64,000 bases of DNA from Renibacterium salmoninarum ATCC 33209 (GCF_000018885.1 NC_010168.1:496001-560000), one strand, 5' to 3'. Positions 53,118 to 62,557 are shown, numbered from the stretch's first letter. Made by a program: numbers and translations. The notes: generated from the letters alone by a model not told the origin.

Positions 53118-53180
53118 CGTCGAGTGTCGAGTTGTGGTTGGAAAAACTCCGTTTTTCCAACCACAACTCGACACTCGACG
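53118..53180 (+). terminator. 29-bp perfect hairpin between infB and rbfA
   Basis: Arms 53118-53146 and 53152-53180 are exact reverse complements with loop CTCCG. It starts 12 bases after infB's stop and ends 15 bases before the rbfA ATG, next to its AGGAGG. No T run follows, so it may be an attenuator, an RNase III site or a protective structure as well as a terminator. Confidence 0.7.
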
Positions 53181-53194
53181 TCCTAGGAGGAACC

Positions 53195-53635
53195 ATGGCC
53201 GATCCGGCACGGGCTGCACGACTGGCCCAACGTATCAAGGTGATTGTCGCCGAGGCGCTGCGCAAGCAGGTTAAACAGCCAGGTGTGGAGAACATCACCA
53301 TCACGGAAACTCGTGTGACCAATGATCTCCAACACGCGACGATTTACTACACGATTTTCGGCGGCACCGAGGCTCGTCAAGAAGCCGAAGATTCGCTAGC
53401 TAAGTCCAAAGGAATCCTTCGCCGTGAAGTGGGTAAGAATCTCACGATTCGGCTCACGCCTACTTTGGAATTCATCTCTGATGAAGTTCCGGAGACCGCG
53501 AGTCACGTCGAGGAACTCATCCGGTTAGCCAAGGAACGAGACGCGGAACTGGCAGCACGTGCCGCTCGCGCCGAGTTTGCTGGCGAGGCTGATCCGTACA
53601 AGAAGCCCGAAGACGACGAGGCAGCAGAAAGCTAA
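53195..53635 (+). CDS. rbfA: Ribosome-binding factor A
   Basis: 146 residues, ATG 53195 with AGGAGG upstream. KH-like fold: RAARLAQRIKVIVAEAL, ITITETRVTNDLQHATIYY, LTPTLEFISDEVPE. Binds 30S subunits during late assembly. With rimP broken upstream it is one of the remaining assembly factors. A long terminator follows. Confidence 0.94.
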   Translation: MADPARAARLAQRIKVIVAEALRKQVKQPGVENITITETRVTNDLQHATIYYTIFGGTEARQEAEDSLAKSKGILRREVGKNLTIRLTPTLEFISDEVPETASHVEELIRLAKERDAELAARAARAEFAGEADPYKKPEDDEAAES

Positions 53636-53642
53636 GTCAACC

Positions 53643-53706
53643 AAAAAGGTCTCAAGCTGTGGGGCAAGTGCAACTGAGCACTCGCCCCACAGCTTGAGAC
53701 CTTTTT
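53643..53706. terminator. Bidirectional terminator between rbfA and aminotransferase
   Basis: A perfect 23-bp stem (53643-53665 with 53684-53706) starting AAAAAGG and ending CCTTTTT, loop with a further AGTGC/GCACT pairing. It lies seven bases after rbfA's stop and serves the convergent aminotransferase gene too. Confidence 0.85.
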
Positions 53707-53726
53707 CTTGCCCTGGTTTAGTTTTC

Positions 53727-54887
53727 TTAAGCTGACTGAGGGGCCGGAATCCGGCGTAACCCTTCGAGCAGCTCCGCGGTATCCCCACATAAAGCGACTC
53801 TGACCCAGCCCTCACCCTCTGAACCGAAAGCCGTCCCTGGTGCTACCGCGACGCCGTCGTCCGCGAGGAATTGATGTACCCAGGTACGGACGTCGCCGTT
53901 GGAGGCGTGTGCGACATTGACCCATAGATAGAAGGCACCCTGTGCGTCGAGGAACTGCAGCCCGCGGGCACGCAATAAGGACTCAGCAGCGTCTCGGTTG
54001 GCTCGATAATGCACGCGCGCCGCATCAACCGACTCTTGCGGCCCCGTCAAGGCTGCCAGTGCCGCATATTGTGCTGGCGAACTGACGCAGGAAAATGTTG
54101 CCTCGATCGCCGTCGAAACCGCATTCGCCAACCCGGGCGGCGTGAGTAACGCGCCGATCCGAATTCCGGTCATGGCGTAGGTTTTTGACGCGGTCCACGA
54201 CGCTAGTACCCGGTCGTCCGTATCGAAGCGGGCGGGCGAAACATGGGGTACGTCAAAAGTAAAAGCTTCATAGCATTCGTCGGAGATTACCCAAAGATCA
54301 TGTTTGCGGGCTAACTCCATGAGAGCTGCCGTGAGTTCCGCAGAGAGCACCGCGCCCAAGGGATTCGACGGCGAATTGAGCACTAGCGCTTTGGATTTCG
54401 AGGTAATCAGGGCTTCAATATCGGCTACTTGTGGTTGGAATCCGTGTTCGGGGCGCAAGGGGTAGCCGACGGGAATCGCGCTGAGTAGATTCGCGGCAAT
54501 CCCAAAGGTGGGGTACCCCGGATTCGGAATCAGAATCTCATCCCCGGGCGCGAGCACTAACGTCATGGCAAGGTGCAGGCTTTGTTGCGCACCAGCTGTC
54601 ACGACGATTTGCGAAGGTTCGACGACGGCGCCCTGCTCGAGTGCTAGGCGCGCGGCAAAGGCTTCGCGGAGCGCCGGAATACCTCCGTTGGGGGTGTAAT
54701 TCGTTTCATCGCGGATCAAACAATCGATGGCGGCTTGGCGAATGTGCATTGGCACCTCAAACCCTGGTTCACCGATGCTGAGCACCAGGGTTTCTTGGGC
54801 GGACGCTTGCCGAGTCCAGGCAGCTTCGGTGATCTCGCGGATCAGATTTGGATGGAGGGCAGTGATGTGTGGAGCGAGCGAGGGCAT
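53727..54887 (-). CDS. PLP-dependent aminotransferase, class I/II
   Basis: 386 residues. Fold-type I features: [19 protein letters not shown] near the N-terminus, [26 protein letters not shown], the Asp in [14 protein letters not shown] lysine in [15 protein letters not shown], and a C-terminal Arg region ([10 protein letters not shown]). Substrate unclear; aspartate/aromatic or succinyldiaminopimelate aminotransferases are the usual annotations. Divergent from truB. Intact. Confidence 0.85.
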   Translation of the reverse strand: MPSLAPHITALHPNLIREITEAAWTRQASAQETLVLSIGEPGFEVPMHIRQAAIDCLIRDETNYTPNGGIPALREAFAARLALEQGAVVEPSQIVVTAGAQQSLHLAMTLVLAPGDEILIPNPGYPTFGIAANLLSAIPVGYPLRPEHGFQPQVADIEALITSKSKALVLNSPSNPLGAVLSAELTAALMELARKHDLWVISDECYEAFTFDVPHVSPARFDTDDRVLASWTASKTYAMTGIRIGALLTPPGLANAVSTAIEATFSCVSSPAQYAALAALTGPQESVDAARVHYRANRDAAESLLRARGLQFLDAQGAFYLWVNVAHASNGDVRTWVHQFLADDGVAVAPGTAFGSEGEGWVRVALCGDTAELLEGLRRIPAPQSA

Positions 54888-54907
54888 AGCCGAATGCTAC
54901 GGCAACA

Positions 54908-54913
54908 TATACT
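54908..54913 (+). promoter_or_regulatory. Candidate -10 box of truB
   Basis: TATACT seven bases before the GTG at 54921, with no ribosome site between. It fits a leaderless truB transcript starting at or near the start codon. Confidence 0.4.
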
Positions 54914-54920
54914 GAAACAC

Positions 54921-55805
54921 GTGCTTTCTGGACTCGTTATCGTGGATAAACCTCAAGGATGGACCAGCCACGATGTGGTGGCCAAAATGCGACGGCTTGC
55001 GGGCACCCGCAAAGTGGGGCATGCGGGCACCTTAGACCCGATGGCGACTGGTGTTTTAGTCATCGGTATCAATAAGGCGACCAAGCTACTGACCTACATC
55101 GTGGGCACTAGCAAAACCTATGATGCGACCATCAGGCTGGGGCAGTCGACCATTACCGATGACGCCGAGGGCGAGATTCGGCGCGCAGTAGCGGCGCTAA
55201 CCGGCGAAATTCTGCAGGTGCCCAGCAGTGTTAGCGCAATCAAGGTTGACGGCGAACGTTCCTACGCTAGAGCGCGGGCGGGTAAAGATGTGCAGTTGGC
55301 TGTGCGACCAGTCAACATCCTAAGTTTCGACGTGCACCGAATCCAGAGCACAACGGACGGGCTGCTCGACGTCGAGGTGACGGTTAGCTGCTCTTCCGGC
55401 ACCTACATTAGAGCGCTGGCTCGGGATCTGGGCACGGCCTTAGGCGTTGGCGGGCATTTGACCGCACTCCGCCGGACCGCTGTTGGGCCCTATGGACTGG
55501 ATCGGACCCAGACGCTGGAAAGCCTTCAGTAACTGCGCTAGGATCAACAAGAGCTGCCAATTCTTGAGATCTCCGATGCTGCCCGAGCGCTTATGCCGGT
55601 CCGTGAATTAAGCGCGGAGGAAACAATCGAACTTTCCTTTGGTCGCCGAATTTCAGCAAGCGATCAGGCGCACTCCGCAGCCGAGCCAGCCGCCGGATTC
55701 GCACCTGAAGGTCATTTGGTAGCGCTCCTTGAAGACCCCGGTGCTGAAGGTAAACACGCTAAAGCGATTTTAGTTTTCGCGCCGGACGAAGGTGGAAGCA
55801 AATGA
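54921..55805 (+). pseudogene. truB: tRNA pseudouridine-55 synthase TruB, two nonsense codons in the C-terminal domain
   Basis: GTG 54921 gives [19 protein letters not shown] and the catalytic [17 protein letters not shown] (Asp). The catalytic domain is complete to [13 protein letters not shown], but TAA at 55530-55532 and TAG at 55539-55541 follow. In the same frame DQQELPILEISDAARALMPV then RELSAEETIELSFGRR continue to 55805, the actinobacterial C-terminal extension. About 203 residues are made in place of 294. Since the catalytic core survives, modification of U55 may persist at reduced efficiency. The stop of the extended frame overlaps the next gene's ATG. Confidence 0.82.
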
Positions 55806-56185
55806 CGCCGGATATTTGGTTCTGGATTTCACTGATAGTTTGTCTGCTCTCAACCGTGATTTGCGTCGTGGCAGCGTTAGCCAAAAAAGGCCCCAACGAC
55901 GTCACGATCCTTTCGGTAGCTACGGTTGAATTGTTTTTGCTCGTGTACTTAGTGGCCAGCATCATGAGGCAGGCCAACGGCGAGCAGATTTCTGGTGCGG
56001 GCTGGGAATTCTGGGGCTATTTGATTACCGTTGTGGTGTTACCAATTGGTGCCGTCTACTGGTCGCTGTTGGAGCGGAGCCGCTGGAGCAATCTAGTGCT
56101 CGGCGCTGTGGGGTTGATTGTGATTGTCATGATGTACCGCATGATGCAGATTTGGTACGGCGTTGCCGTGCCCGTGGGAAGCTGA
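55802..56185 (+). CDS. Hypothetical four-helix membrane protein
   Basis: 127 residues, ATG overlapping the original truB stop (ATGA). Hydrophobic segments: WFWISLIVCLLSTVICVVAA, VATVELFLLVYLVASI, FWGYLITVVVLPIGAVYWSL and VLGAVGLIVIVMMYRM. No recognised domain; the gene and its downstream neighbour recur as small membrane genes next to truB in related actinobacteria by my recollection. Confidence 0.65.
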   Translation: MTPDIWFWISLIVCLLSTVICVVAALAKKGPNDVTILSVATVELFLLVYLVASIMRQANGEQISGAGWEFWGYLITVVVLPIGAVYWSLLERSRWSNLVLGAVGLIVIVMMYRMMQIWYGVAVPVGS

Positions 56186-56196
56186 GGATAAGAAAC

Positions 56197-56646
56197 ATGA
56201 GCCAACAACTCACCCGGGCTACCGGTCCTGGTCGTTTGCTAATTGCGGTCTACGGTGTTTTCGCACTTGCCGCGACAGCGCGGGCAGTATTTCAAATCGC
56301 GACTAAGTTCTCCGATGCGCCGGTAGCCTATCTACTCTCGGCCTTCGCAGCCCTGGTCTACATCGCCGCTACCATCTCATTGTCGATGCGCGGCGTGCGC
56401 TGGTACTGGATTTCGGTCGTCGCGGTGGTTGTAGAACTACTTGGTGTTTTGGTTATTGGCGCGCTCAGTTTATTTGACTCAACGGCATTCCCGCATGACA
56501 CAGTATGGAGCGCCTTTGGTCGCGGTTATGGCTTCGTTCCGCTGTTGCTGCCGCTTTTGGGCTTAATCTGGCTGCACCGGAAAAGGCCAGGTACCGCACC
56601 ACAGCAGAGTGCCGCAGCTGCTCAGTCGGGTAATGCCCATGACTAA
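56197..56646 (+). CDS. Hypothetical membrane protein
   Basis: 149 residues from ATG 56197 (GAGGA upstream); the longer frame from 56152 overlaps the previous gene. About four helices: LLIAVYGVFALAATARAVFQ, VAYLLSAFAALVYIAATISL, YWISVVAVVVELLGVLVIGA, FVPLLLPLLGLIWL. The tail is Gln/Ala-rich. It may pair with the preceding membrane protein. Function unknown. Confidence 0.65.
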   Translation: MSQQLTRATGPGRLLIAVYGVFALAATARAVFQIATKFSDAPVAYLLSAFAALVYIAATISLSMRGVRWYWISVVAVVVELLGVLVIGALSLFDSTAFPHDTVWSAFGRGYGFVPLLLPLLGLIWLHRKRPGTAPQQSAAAAQSGNAHD

Positions 56647-57265
56647 CCTTGAGCCATCAATTGCCGCGGCATCGTTAGTTACCGTGCCGGCACTTACCGA
56701 CGGCGTAGTGAGTTTGCGCAAGATTGAAGCGCGGGACGCGAAACAACTCATGGAGAATTGTTTGGACCCGGAGGCGGTGCGCTGGACCACCGTGCCGCTG
56801 AACTATTCTGCGGCTGATGCCCAAAAGTTCATCGACGAGATTTGCCCGCAGGGTTGGGTGAACGGCAGTACGCATACTTTTGCGATTGCCGATGCGGTGG
56901 ACGACCGACTGATGGGCACGATCGATTTGCACAGCTTCCGGGCGGCCACCGCAGACGTTGGTATCAACCTGGGTCCAGCGGCTAGGGGGGGCGGAGCCGC
57001 CTTGCGCGCGGTCGAATTGCTTTTGGACTACGCCTTCAACCGGCTCAATTTGGCTTATCTGTATTGGCACGCATATGTGCCAAACTGGGGCAGTCGCAAG
57101 TTGGCTTGGAAGGCTGGCTTCCAGTTCGACGCACAGTTTCCCGGCTTTGCCGATGTCCGTGGCGTGAGTTCGGATGCCTGGATCCTTTCGCTGGCCTCGG
57201 TTGACAAAGACCGGGCCAGCCGGGCACGTGAGATGGGTGAAGTTTGGACGTCTTGGTCCGAATAA
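56639..57265 (+). CDS. GNAT-family N-acetyltransferase (RimJ-like)
   Basis: 208 residues from ATG 56639, overlapping the previous stop by eight bases; ATG 56633 is possible. GNAT fold with TDGVVSLRKIEARDAKQL, a degenerate acetyl-CoA loop GPAARGGGAALRAVELLL and NLAYLYWHAYVPNWGSRKLA, the RimJ/RimL type. Likely acetylates a protein N-terminus or small amine. Intact. Confidence 0.8.
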   Translation: MTNLEPSIAAASLVTVPALTDGVVSLRKIEARDAKQLMENCLDPEAVRWTTVPLNYSAADAQKFIDEICPQGWVNGSTHTFAIADAVDDRLMGTIDLHSFRAATADVGINLGPAARGGGAALRAVELLLDYAFNRLNLAYLYWHAYVPNWGSRKLAWKAGFQFDAQFPGFADVRGVSSDAWILSLASVDKDRASRAREMGEVWTSWSE

Positions 57266-58349
57266 AGTGCTATCTGAGAATCACTCTTATAAAAGTGTGT
57301 GAATTAGCTGAGCTTTCGCTGTGAATTGATGACAAATTCCCAGGTTACTTTCAGTTTCGCGCTGTTCATTGGGATCGTGCCCATGAATTGGGCGATTTCA
57401 GGGAATGGTACGAGCCGCGTCAGTGTTGACGACGGCCCGCTATTTCACCACGAAAGGTACCGCACGTGACTAATAGTGCTCTACGCTTCCGGATGCTCGC
57501 TGGCGCTGCAGTTTTCGCCGTCGGCCTCACCGGTATCAGTACCGCAATCATTTCTGCACCCGCAAACGCGGCTCCAGTTGCCCAGGCTGCCTTGGCAGAT
57601 ACCGATGGCGACGGCTTGCCCGATGTTTGGGAGACCAACGGCTACGACGCCGACGGCGACGGCCAGATCGACGTTGATCTGCCCGCCATGGGTGCTAACC
57701 CGAACAAAAAAGATCTCTTCGTGGAGATGGACTACATGCAGGGGTGTTTGCCCGGAACAGCGGCAATGGACCGTATTAAAGCGGTTTTCGCTGCGGCTCC
57801 AGTGAGCAATCCTGACAACACCACCGGTATCAACATTCACCTCGATGCCGGTACCGCCGGCGGCAGTAACCACAACCTCGGTGGTGGCAACCAGGTCCCC
57901 TATGACTCTGATCTCAAGCCTTATGAGAGCCAGATTAACGCGATCAAAGATGCCAATTTTGACAGCAATCGGGACAAAGTCTTCCGCTATATGATCTGGG
58001 CGGACGACTACGACAGCAGCTGCAGCAGTGGCGTGGCTCTCGGTATTCCAAGTGATACCTTCGTCGTCACAATGGGACCGCGTTGTGACTGGAACACCAC
58101 CCAAGATATGCAAGTTGGTACCTTTATTCACGAACTTGGTCACACCCTGGGCTTGAAGCATGGCGGATCGGATTATAACAACTACAAGCCGAACTACCTG
58201 TCCGTGATGAACTACACCTTCCAGTTCGGCGGTGTGCCGAAGACTGATGGCACGTTCAACTTTGGCTACTCGTCGATCGAGCCGGTCTCTTTGAAAGAGT
58301 GAATCGCCCCGGTGTGTCCGGAGACTTTCTTGTTTGAGAGGATCAGGAC

Positions 58350-58715
58350 ATGGCAGGGAAAACTACGACACGGTATCCGCAGGAGTTGAAGGATCGTACG
58401 GTGCGCATGGTGGCGGAGATGGAGGGTGCATCTTCGGAGTGGGCGGCGATGCAAAAAGTTGCCCAGCTTTTGGGTGTGGGTGTGCCGGAAACGGTGCGTA
58501 AATGGGTCCGGCAAGCCGAGATCGATGTTGGTACTAGAACTGGAACAACGAGCACGGAATCGGCCGAGCTGAAACGGTTACGGCGTGAGAACGCTGAGCT
58601 GAAACGGGCGAACGCGATCCTTCGGAGTGCTTCAGCTTTTTTCGCGGTCGAACTCGACCGCTACAACACTGATCGTGAAATACATCAAGGACCATGCCGG
58701 TCACCGCGAGAATAA
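58350..58715 (+). CDS. IS994-like transposase orfA, copy 3
   Basis: 121 residues, like copy 1 apart from DRTVRM and DRYNT. HTH and zipper intact. Confidence 0.85.
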   Translation: MAGKTTTRYPQELKDRTVRMVAEMEGASSEWAAMQKVAQLLGVGVPETVRKWVRQAEIDVGTRTGTTSTESAELKRLRRENAELKRANAILRSASAFFAVELDRYNTDREIHQGPCRSPRE

Positions 58716-58800
58716 TGGATTGCGGTGGGGTGTCGAGTCGATCTGCCAGGTGCTTACTGGGACGGGGTGAAGACCACCCCGTCCCACGTACTACGAATGG

Positions 58801-59616
58801 GTGGATAAAACACGATCTCACCGAGAACAACGTGATGAGGTGCTCAAGCCCGTGATCCAGAAGGTGTATGCCGCTAATTACGGGGTTTACGGCACCAGGA
58901 AAGTCTGGTTGGCGATGAACCGTGAAGGTGTGCCGGTGGCCAGGTGCACGGTAGAACGGCTCATGGGGTTACTTGGCATACAGGGTGCGGTCCGTGGCAA
59001 GGTCAAACGCACCACGATCAAAGACTCGAAGGCGGCCCGAGCGAAGGACTTGGTCCGCCGTGATTTCACACCAACGGCACCGGATCGGCTATGGGTAGCT
59101 GATTTCACCTATGTTTCGACCTGGTCCGGGTGGGTCTATGTTGCCTTCGTGATCGATGCTTACTCTCGGAGGATCCTGGGCTGGTCAGCGAGTGCTTCTA
59201 TGAACACCGTGCTAGTGCTCAACGCAGTTAATCAGGCAATCTGGAGTCGTGAACGGGCCGGGGCTGAGATTTCCGGGGTGATTCATCATCACGATGCCGG
59301 GGCTCAATACGCCTCCTTGGCCTTCACCGAACGCCTGGCCCAGGCCGGTATCCGCCCCTCGATCGGTTCTGTGGGTGATAGTTACGACAACGTCTTGGCG
59401 GAAACCATCAACGGGCTTTATAAGACCGAGCTGATCAAACCCGGCAAGCCCTGGCGGACTCTAGAAGAAGTCGAAATCGGCACCGCTGAATGGGTCGATT
59501 GGTACAACCACCGAAGGCTCTACCAGTACTGCGGAGACATCCCACCAGTAGAGCTAGAAAACCACTACTACAATCACTACCAGAGCACGGCAGCCGCCGA
59601 CAGGCTCATCGTCTGA
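58801..59616 (+). pseudogene. IS994-like transposase orfB, copy 3, 5' frameshift
   Basis: The integrase core (VADFTY, DAGAQY, DSYDNVLAETING) is complete from MDKTRSHREQ on. The extra C makes CCGTCCCACG where copies 1 and 2 have CCGTCCACG, so the PSTYYEW segment is out of frame with the rest. This copy probably cannot make its own full transposase, though transposase from other copies could act on its ends. Confidence 0.75.
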
Positions 59617-59849
59617 GAAACCCTCCGGACACACCGGAGCGATTCAACAAGGACGGCTCTAAGGGCACGTTGACCGGGCAAAATAACTGGGCGTCGATTA
59701 GCTTCCGCGGTGGCAATATCGGAAGTGGCCAAGCGCTCAAGACCCGTTCGTCGACGTTTGAGGAAGTTGGACCCGAGCTGACCAAGGCTGATTGGGACCT
59801 GCTCCAACAGGGGATGCAGCCGTAATTTAGCTGAGCAATATTCTTAATA

Positions 59850-59908
59850 GCATAAAGGCTTCGGGATGGTTGGATGGTTCGTCCACAACCGTCCCGAAGC
59901 CTTTATGC
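59850..59908. terminator. Hairpin after the metalloprotease remnant
   Basis: 23-base arms (59850-59872 and 59886-59908), 22 of 23 positions paired. It begins about 25 bases after the protease stop and ends before the next gene's promoter region. Very long stem, no T run. Confidence 0.7.
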
Positions 59909-59995
59909 GTTGGGATGACCGCCTGCCGTGAGAACATTGCTTTGAGAACAGCTTTGAAGATATGAAAGACACCCTCCGCGCAGAAGGAGATTGGC

Positions 59996-60511
59996 ATGAC
60001 GGAAAACGTTGTTCCGGAAGACAACCCGGAGGAACTGACTCCGGAACTTGATCCTGAAGCTGCGGCGAAAGCCGAAAAGCTCGCCGATTGGAAAGTCTTC
60101 CGCGTGGTCGTCGCGCTTATTGGTCTGGCATTGCTGGCCATCGGGCTCTATGACGTGATTGCTGGCGCCAAAGGTGCTCCCGGGTTTACCGGAACCTCTG
60201 ATCCCAGCTTGGAATCCAGTTATCGCTTCCTCGCCGGAGTTTTTCTCGGCACTGGTATTGCTTTCATTGCCATTGCGATCAAATTCCAGTGGGCCCAGGT
60301 ACTTTTCTTCGTCAGCGGGATGATTTTCCTGGGCGGGCTAGCCAGAGTGCTTTCTTGGGCGCTTTCTGGCACGCCAACCCCGCTGGCAATTTTCGAAATT
60401 ATTGCCGAGCTGGTGTTCCCGCCGGTGGTTGTGGTCTGGTACCTCTGGGTCAACCGGACGCAGAAGCTTCGTGCCAGTTACCGGCAAGGACGGTCCTGCC
60501 CAAAGAACTAG
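59996..60511 (+). CDS. DUF4345-like membrane protein
   Basis: 171 residues. An acidic N-terminus (NPEELTPELDPEAAAKAEKL) and about four helices (VVVALIGLALLAIGLYDVIA, FLAGVFLGTGIAFIAIAIKF, VLFFVSGMIFLGGLARVLSW, LVFPPVVVVWYLWV). The layout matches small DUF4345-type membrane proteins. Function unknown. It ends 41 bases before ribF. Confidence 0.65.
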   Translation: MTENVVPEDNPEELTPELDPEAAAKAEKLADWKVFRVVVALIGLALLAIGLYDVIAGAKGAPGFTGTSDPSLESSYRFLAGVFLGTGIAFIAIAIKFQWAQVLFFVSGMIFLGGLARVLSWALSGTPTPLAIFEIIAELVFPPVVVVWYLWVNRTQKLRASYRQGRSCPKN

Positions 60512-60552
60512 TTGGCAGCTGACGAATTCCAAACGAAAGAACAGCGATACAA

Positions 60553-61518
60553 GTGCAGTACTTCAACGGCATCTCTGATGTGCCCACCGGCTTCGGCCCG
60601 TCTGTAGTGACCTTGGGAAATTTTGATGGTGTGCACCGAGGGCACCAGGAAGTCCTTCGGAATCTGGTGTCAGATGCTCGGAAACGCGGGGCGAAAGCGG
60701 TGGCCATCACCTTCGACCCGCACCCGGCTAAGGTGCATCGGCCGGATTCTGCGCCCGGTCAAATAATGAGTTTGGCTGACCGGGTGGCGACGATGGCTGC
60801 TACTGGTTTGGACGCCGTATTGGTCTTGCATTACACCTTGGACTTCGCGCAGCAGAGCGCTGAAGAGTTCGTCCAGTCAACCTTTGTCGATGCTTTGAAA
60901 GCGACTTCGGTGGTGGTTGGCCACGATGTGCGGTTTGGCCGAGGCAATAGCGGGGACCTGGCAACCATGCAGCAGCTGGGTACGAAATTCGGTTTCGACG
61001 TCGAAGTGATCGGTGAGTTTGGTACTGAACGACGGTGTTCTTCCACCTGGGTGCGCGAAGCATTGGACCACGGCGACGTTCGGACCGCAGCCGAGGTGCT
61101 TGGTAGAGCTCACCATATGCGTGGCACCGTTGTGCACGGTGCTGCTCGAGGCAGAGAGCTTGGCTTCCCGACGGCAAACCTTGCCCCTGATTCGTCAGGG
61201 TATATTCCGGCCGATGGAATTTACGCTGGGTGGCTGTTGGATGAAGCTGCAACTCGCTGGCCGGCCGCAATCTCAGTGGGTTCCAATCCGACCTTCGAAG
61301 GCGTTAGCCGACAGGTCGAGGCCCACGTCATTGATCGACCAGAGGAAGCCGTCGAAGATTTCAATCTTTACGGTCAATCAGTGACGGTGGAGTTCGTTGA
61401 ACATTTACGCGGCATGGTGGCTTATACCGGGCCAGAAGCGTTGATCGAACAGATGTGCAAAGACGTGGTGCAGGCGCGGGAAGTGTTGCAGGCAGACGAG
61501 GCGCTCCGGTCGGCCTAG
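60553..61518 (+). CDS. ribF: Bifunctional riboflavin kinase / FAD synthetase
   Basis: 321 residues, GTG 60553. N-terminal FAD synthetase (TLGNFDGVHRGHQEVLRNL, GHDVRFGRGNSGDLATM, CSSTWVREALDHGD) and C-terminal riboflavin kinase (GRELGFPTANLAPD, YAGWLLDE, SVGSNPTFEG). Makes FMN and FAD from riboflavin. Conserved position upstream of rpsO in Actinobacteria. Intact. Confidence 0.95.
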   Translation: MQYFNGISDVPTGFGPSVVTLGNFDGVHRGHQEVLRNLVSDARKRGAKAVAITFDPHPAKVHRPDSAPGQIMSLADRVATMAATGLDAVLVLHYTLDFAQQSAEEFVQSTFVDALKATSVVVGHDVRFGRGNSGDLATMQQLGTKFGFDVEVIGEFGTERRCSSTWVREALDHGDVRTAAEVLGRAHHMRGTVVHGAARGRELGFPTANLAPDSSGYIPADGIYAGWLLDEAATRWPAAISVGSNPTFEGVSRQVEAHVIDRPEEAVEDFNLYGQSVTVEFVEHLRGMVAYTGPEALIEQMCKDVVQAREVLQADEALRSA

Positions 61519-61571
61519 TTCGCCTCGCAGCTAGTTTGAGAAAGCGTTGAGCTGGGTCTAGGCTGAGCCGA

Positions 61572-62087
61572 ATGAACGCCAAAACGAGCAGTATTCTCCG
61601 GGCCCGGAACCCCATTTAGGCGATCTATCGAATCGGTATTGCGGTCAAAGGGTATTGCGGTCAAAGGTATTGACGGCGCTATTGAATTGATCGCTGGCCT
61701 AGTGCTCTGGCTTTTCCCGCAGTTGCTGACCTCAATGCTGCAGCCGATCGCTGAGGTGGTACCGGGCCACCACCCGATCCGCAATTTCATTGGTTACTGG
61801 GCTGGCCGGATGGACCATGAGTTGAGCAATGGATCACACGCCTTTGTGATTTTTTCCTGCTCGCGCACGGTGTGGTCAAACTAGTGCTCGTATACTGCCT
61901 CTTCAAGGAGTATCACTGGGTCTACCCTTATCCACTGACGGTATTGGCTCTGTTTACGGTTTACCAGGTCTACGTGCTGATCAAGCAGCCTACTATCGGC
62001 ATGGGATTCCTTACGGTTCTCGATGTTGCCATCATCTGGTTAGTCTGGCGGGAATGGCGTGACTTGAAGAAGAAAGCCAGCGCCTGA
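61572..62087 (+). pseudogene. DUF2127 membrane protein, three lesions
   Basis: ATG 61572 reads MNAKTSSILRARNPI and meets TAG at 61617-61619. The frame continues AIYRIGIAVKG, then a 16-bp tandem duplication (61635-61666) shifts it; beyond, GIDGAIELIAGLVLWLFPQL continues until a run of six T (61850-61855), where one missing base splits VIF from FLLAHGVVKLVLVYCLF. The last part runs through VYQVYVLIKQPTIGMGFLTV to 62087. Joined, it is a typical DUF2127 protein with four helices. Nonsense, duplication and homopolymer slip are independent. Confidence 0.8.
61635..61666. repeat. 16-bp perfect tandem duplication in the DUF2127 gene
   Basis: GGTATTGCGGTCAAAG occurs twice in a row. Sixteen is not a multiple of three, so it disrupts the reading frame; removing one unit restores AVKGIDGAIEL. 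Confidence 0.85.
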
Positions 62088-62284
62088 TTTTCGCCGTCGA
62101 TCTCTTCGGCGAAGTAGTTGTGTCGACAGACTCCGCCCGCACAGCGTAAACTGGAAGCGTGAATCTGGCTGCAGTCCGTGGCGGCTGGATTCCGTGTTGC
62201 GTACAGACCGTTGCGGTTAGTCGCAATACGTACCCGTTGACAAGCTGTTAGTCGGGACGCACGGCACAACTCAAGGAGTTACCT

Positions 62285-62554
62285 GTGGCATTAGAAGCCG
62301 CTGTAAAGCAAGAAATCATCAAAGAATACGCAACCGGTGAAGCTGATACCGGTTCGCCCGAGGTGCAGATCGCGATGCTCTCCAAGCGCATCTTGGATCT
62401 GACCGAACACCTCAAAGTACACAAGCACGATCACCACACCCGCCGTGGCCTGATGGCTCTGGTCGGTCGTCGTAAGCGTCTGCTCACGTACTTGAAAGAC
62501 ACCGATATCACGCGTTACCGTGCGCTCATTGAGCGCCTCGGCTTGCGTCGATAA
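62285..62554 (+). CDS. rpsO: 30S ribosomal protein S15
   Basis: 89 residues, GTG 62285 with AAGGAG upstream. Typical S15: [40 protein letters not shown] and the C-terminal IERLGLRR. Binds 16S rRNA helix 22 region during assembly. Followed by a strong hairpin and then pnp, the classic rpsO-pnp pair. Confidence 0.97.
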   Translation: MALEAAVKQEIIKEYATGEADTGSPEVQIAMLSKRILDLTEHLKVHKHDHHTRRGLMALVGRRKRLLTYLKDTDITRYRALIERLGLRR

Positions 62555-62557
62555 CAC

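Larger units (their letters stand above)
58300..59646. mobile_element. IS3-family insertion sequence (IS994-like), copy 3
   Basis: 1347 bp, transposase genes on the plus strand, opposite to copies 1 and 2. Ends TGAATCGCCCC and GGAGCGATTCA. One base longer than copy 1 due to an extra C in orfB near 58785. Left flank GAG and right flank ACA do not match, so there is no visible target duplication. Confidence 0.9.
57466..59825 (+). pseudogene. Secreted zinc metalloprotease split by IS copy 3, with internal loss
   Basis: GTG 57466 with AAAGG upstream. Signal peptide (AGAAVFAVGLTGISTAII, AxA), calcium-binding DTDGDGLPDVWE and DADGDGQIDVD, and the zincin motif HELGHTLGLKHGG. The frame reaches SSIEPVSLKE at the IS (58300). 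After the IS (59647) it resumes FNKDGSKGTLTGQNNWASIS and ends GMQP at 59825. By analogy with related secreted proteases, some 50-80 residues expected between these two parts are absent, so a deletion accompanied the insertion. Before inactivation it would have been an exported Ca/Zn protease. Confidence 0.8.

Noticed and set aside
52168..53322. 384-codon open frame antisense to infB and spanning the hairpin into rbfA
   Set aside because: Shadow of GTPase codons; crosses two real genes on the other strand and has no family likeness.
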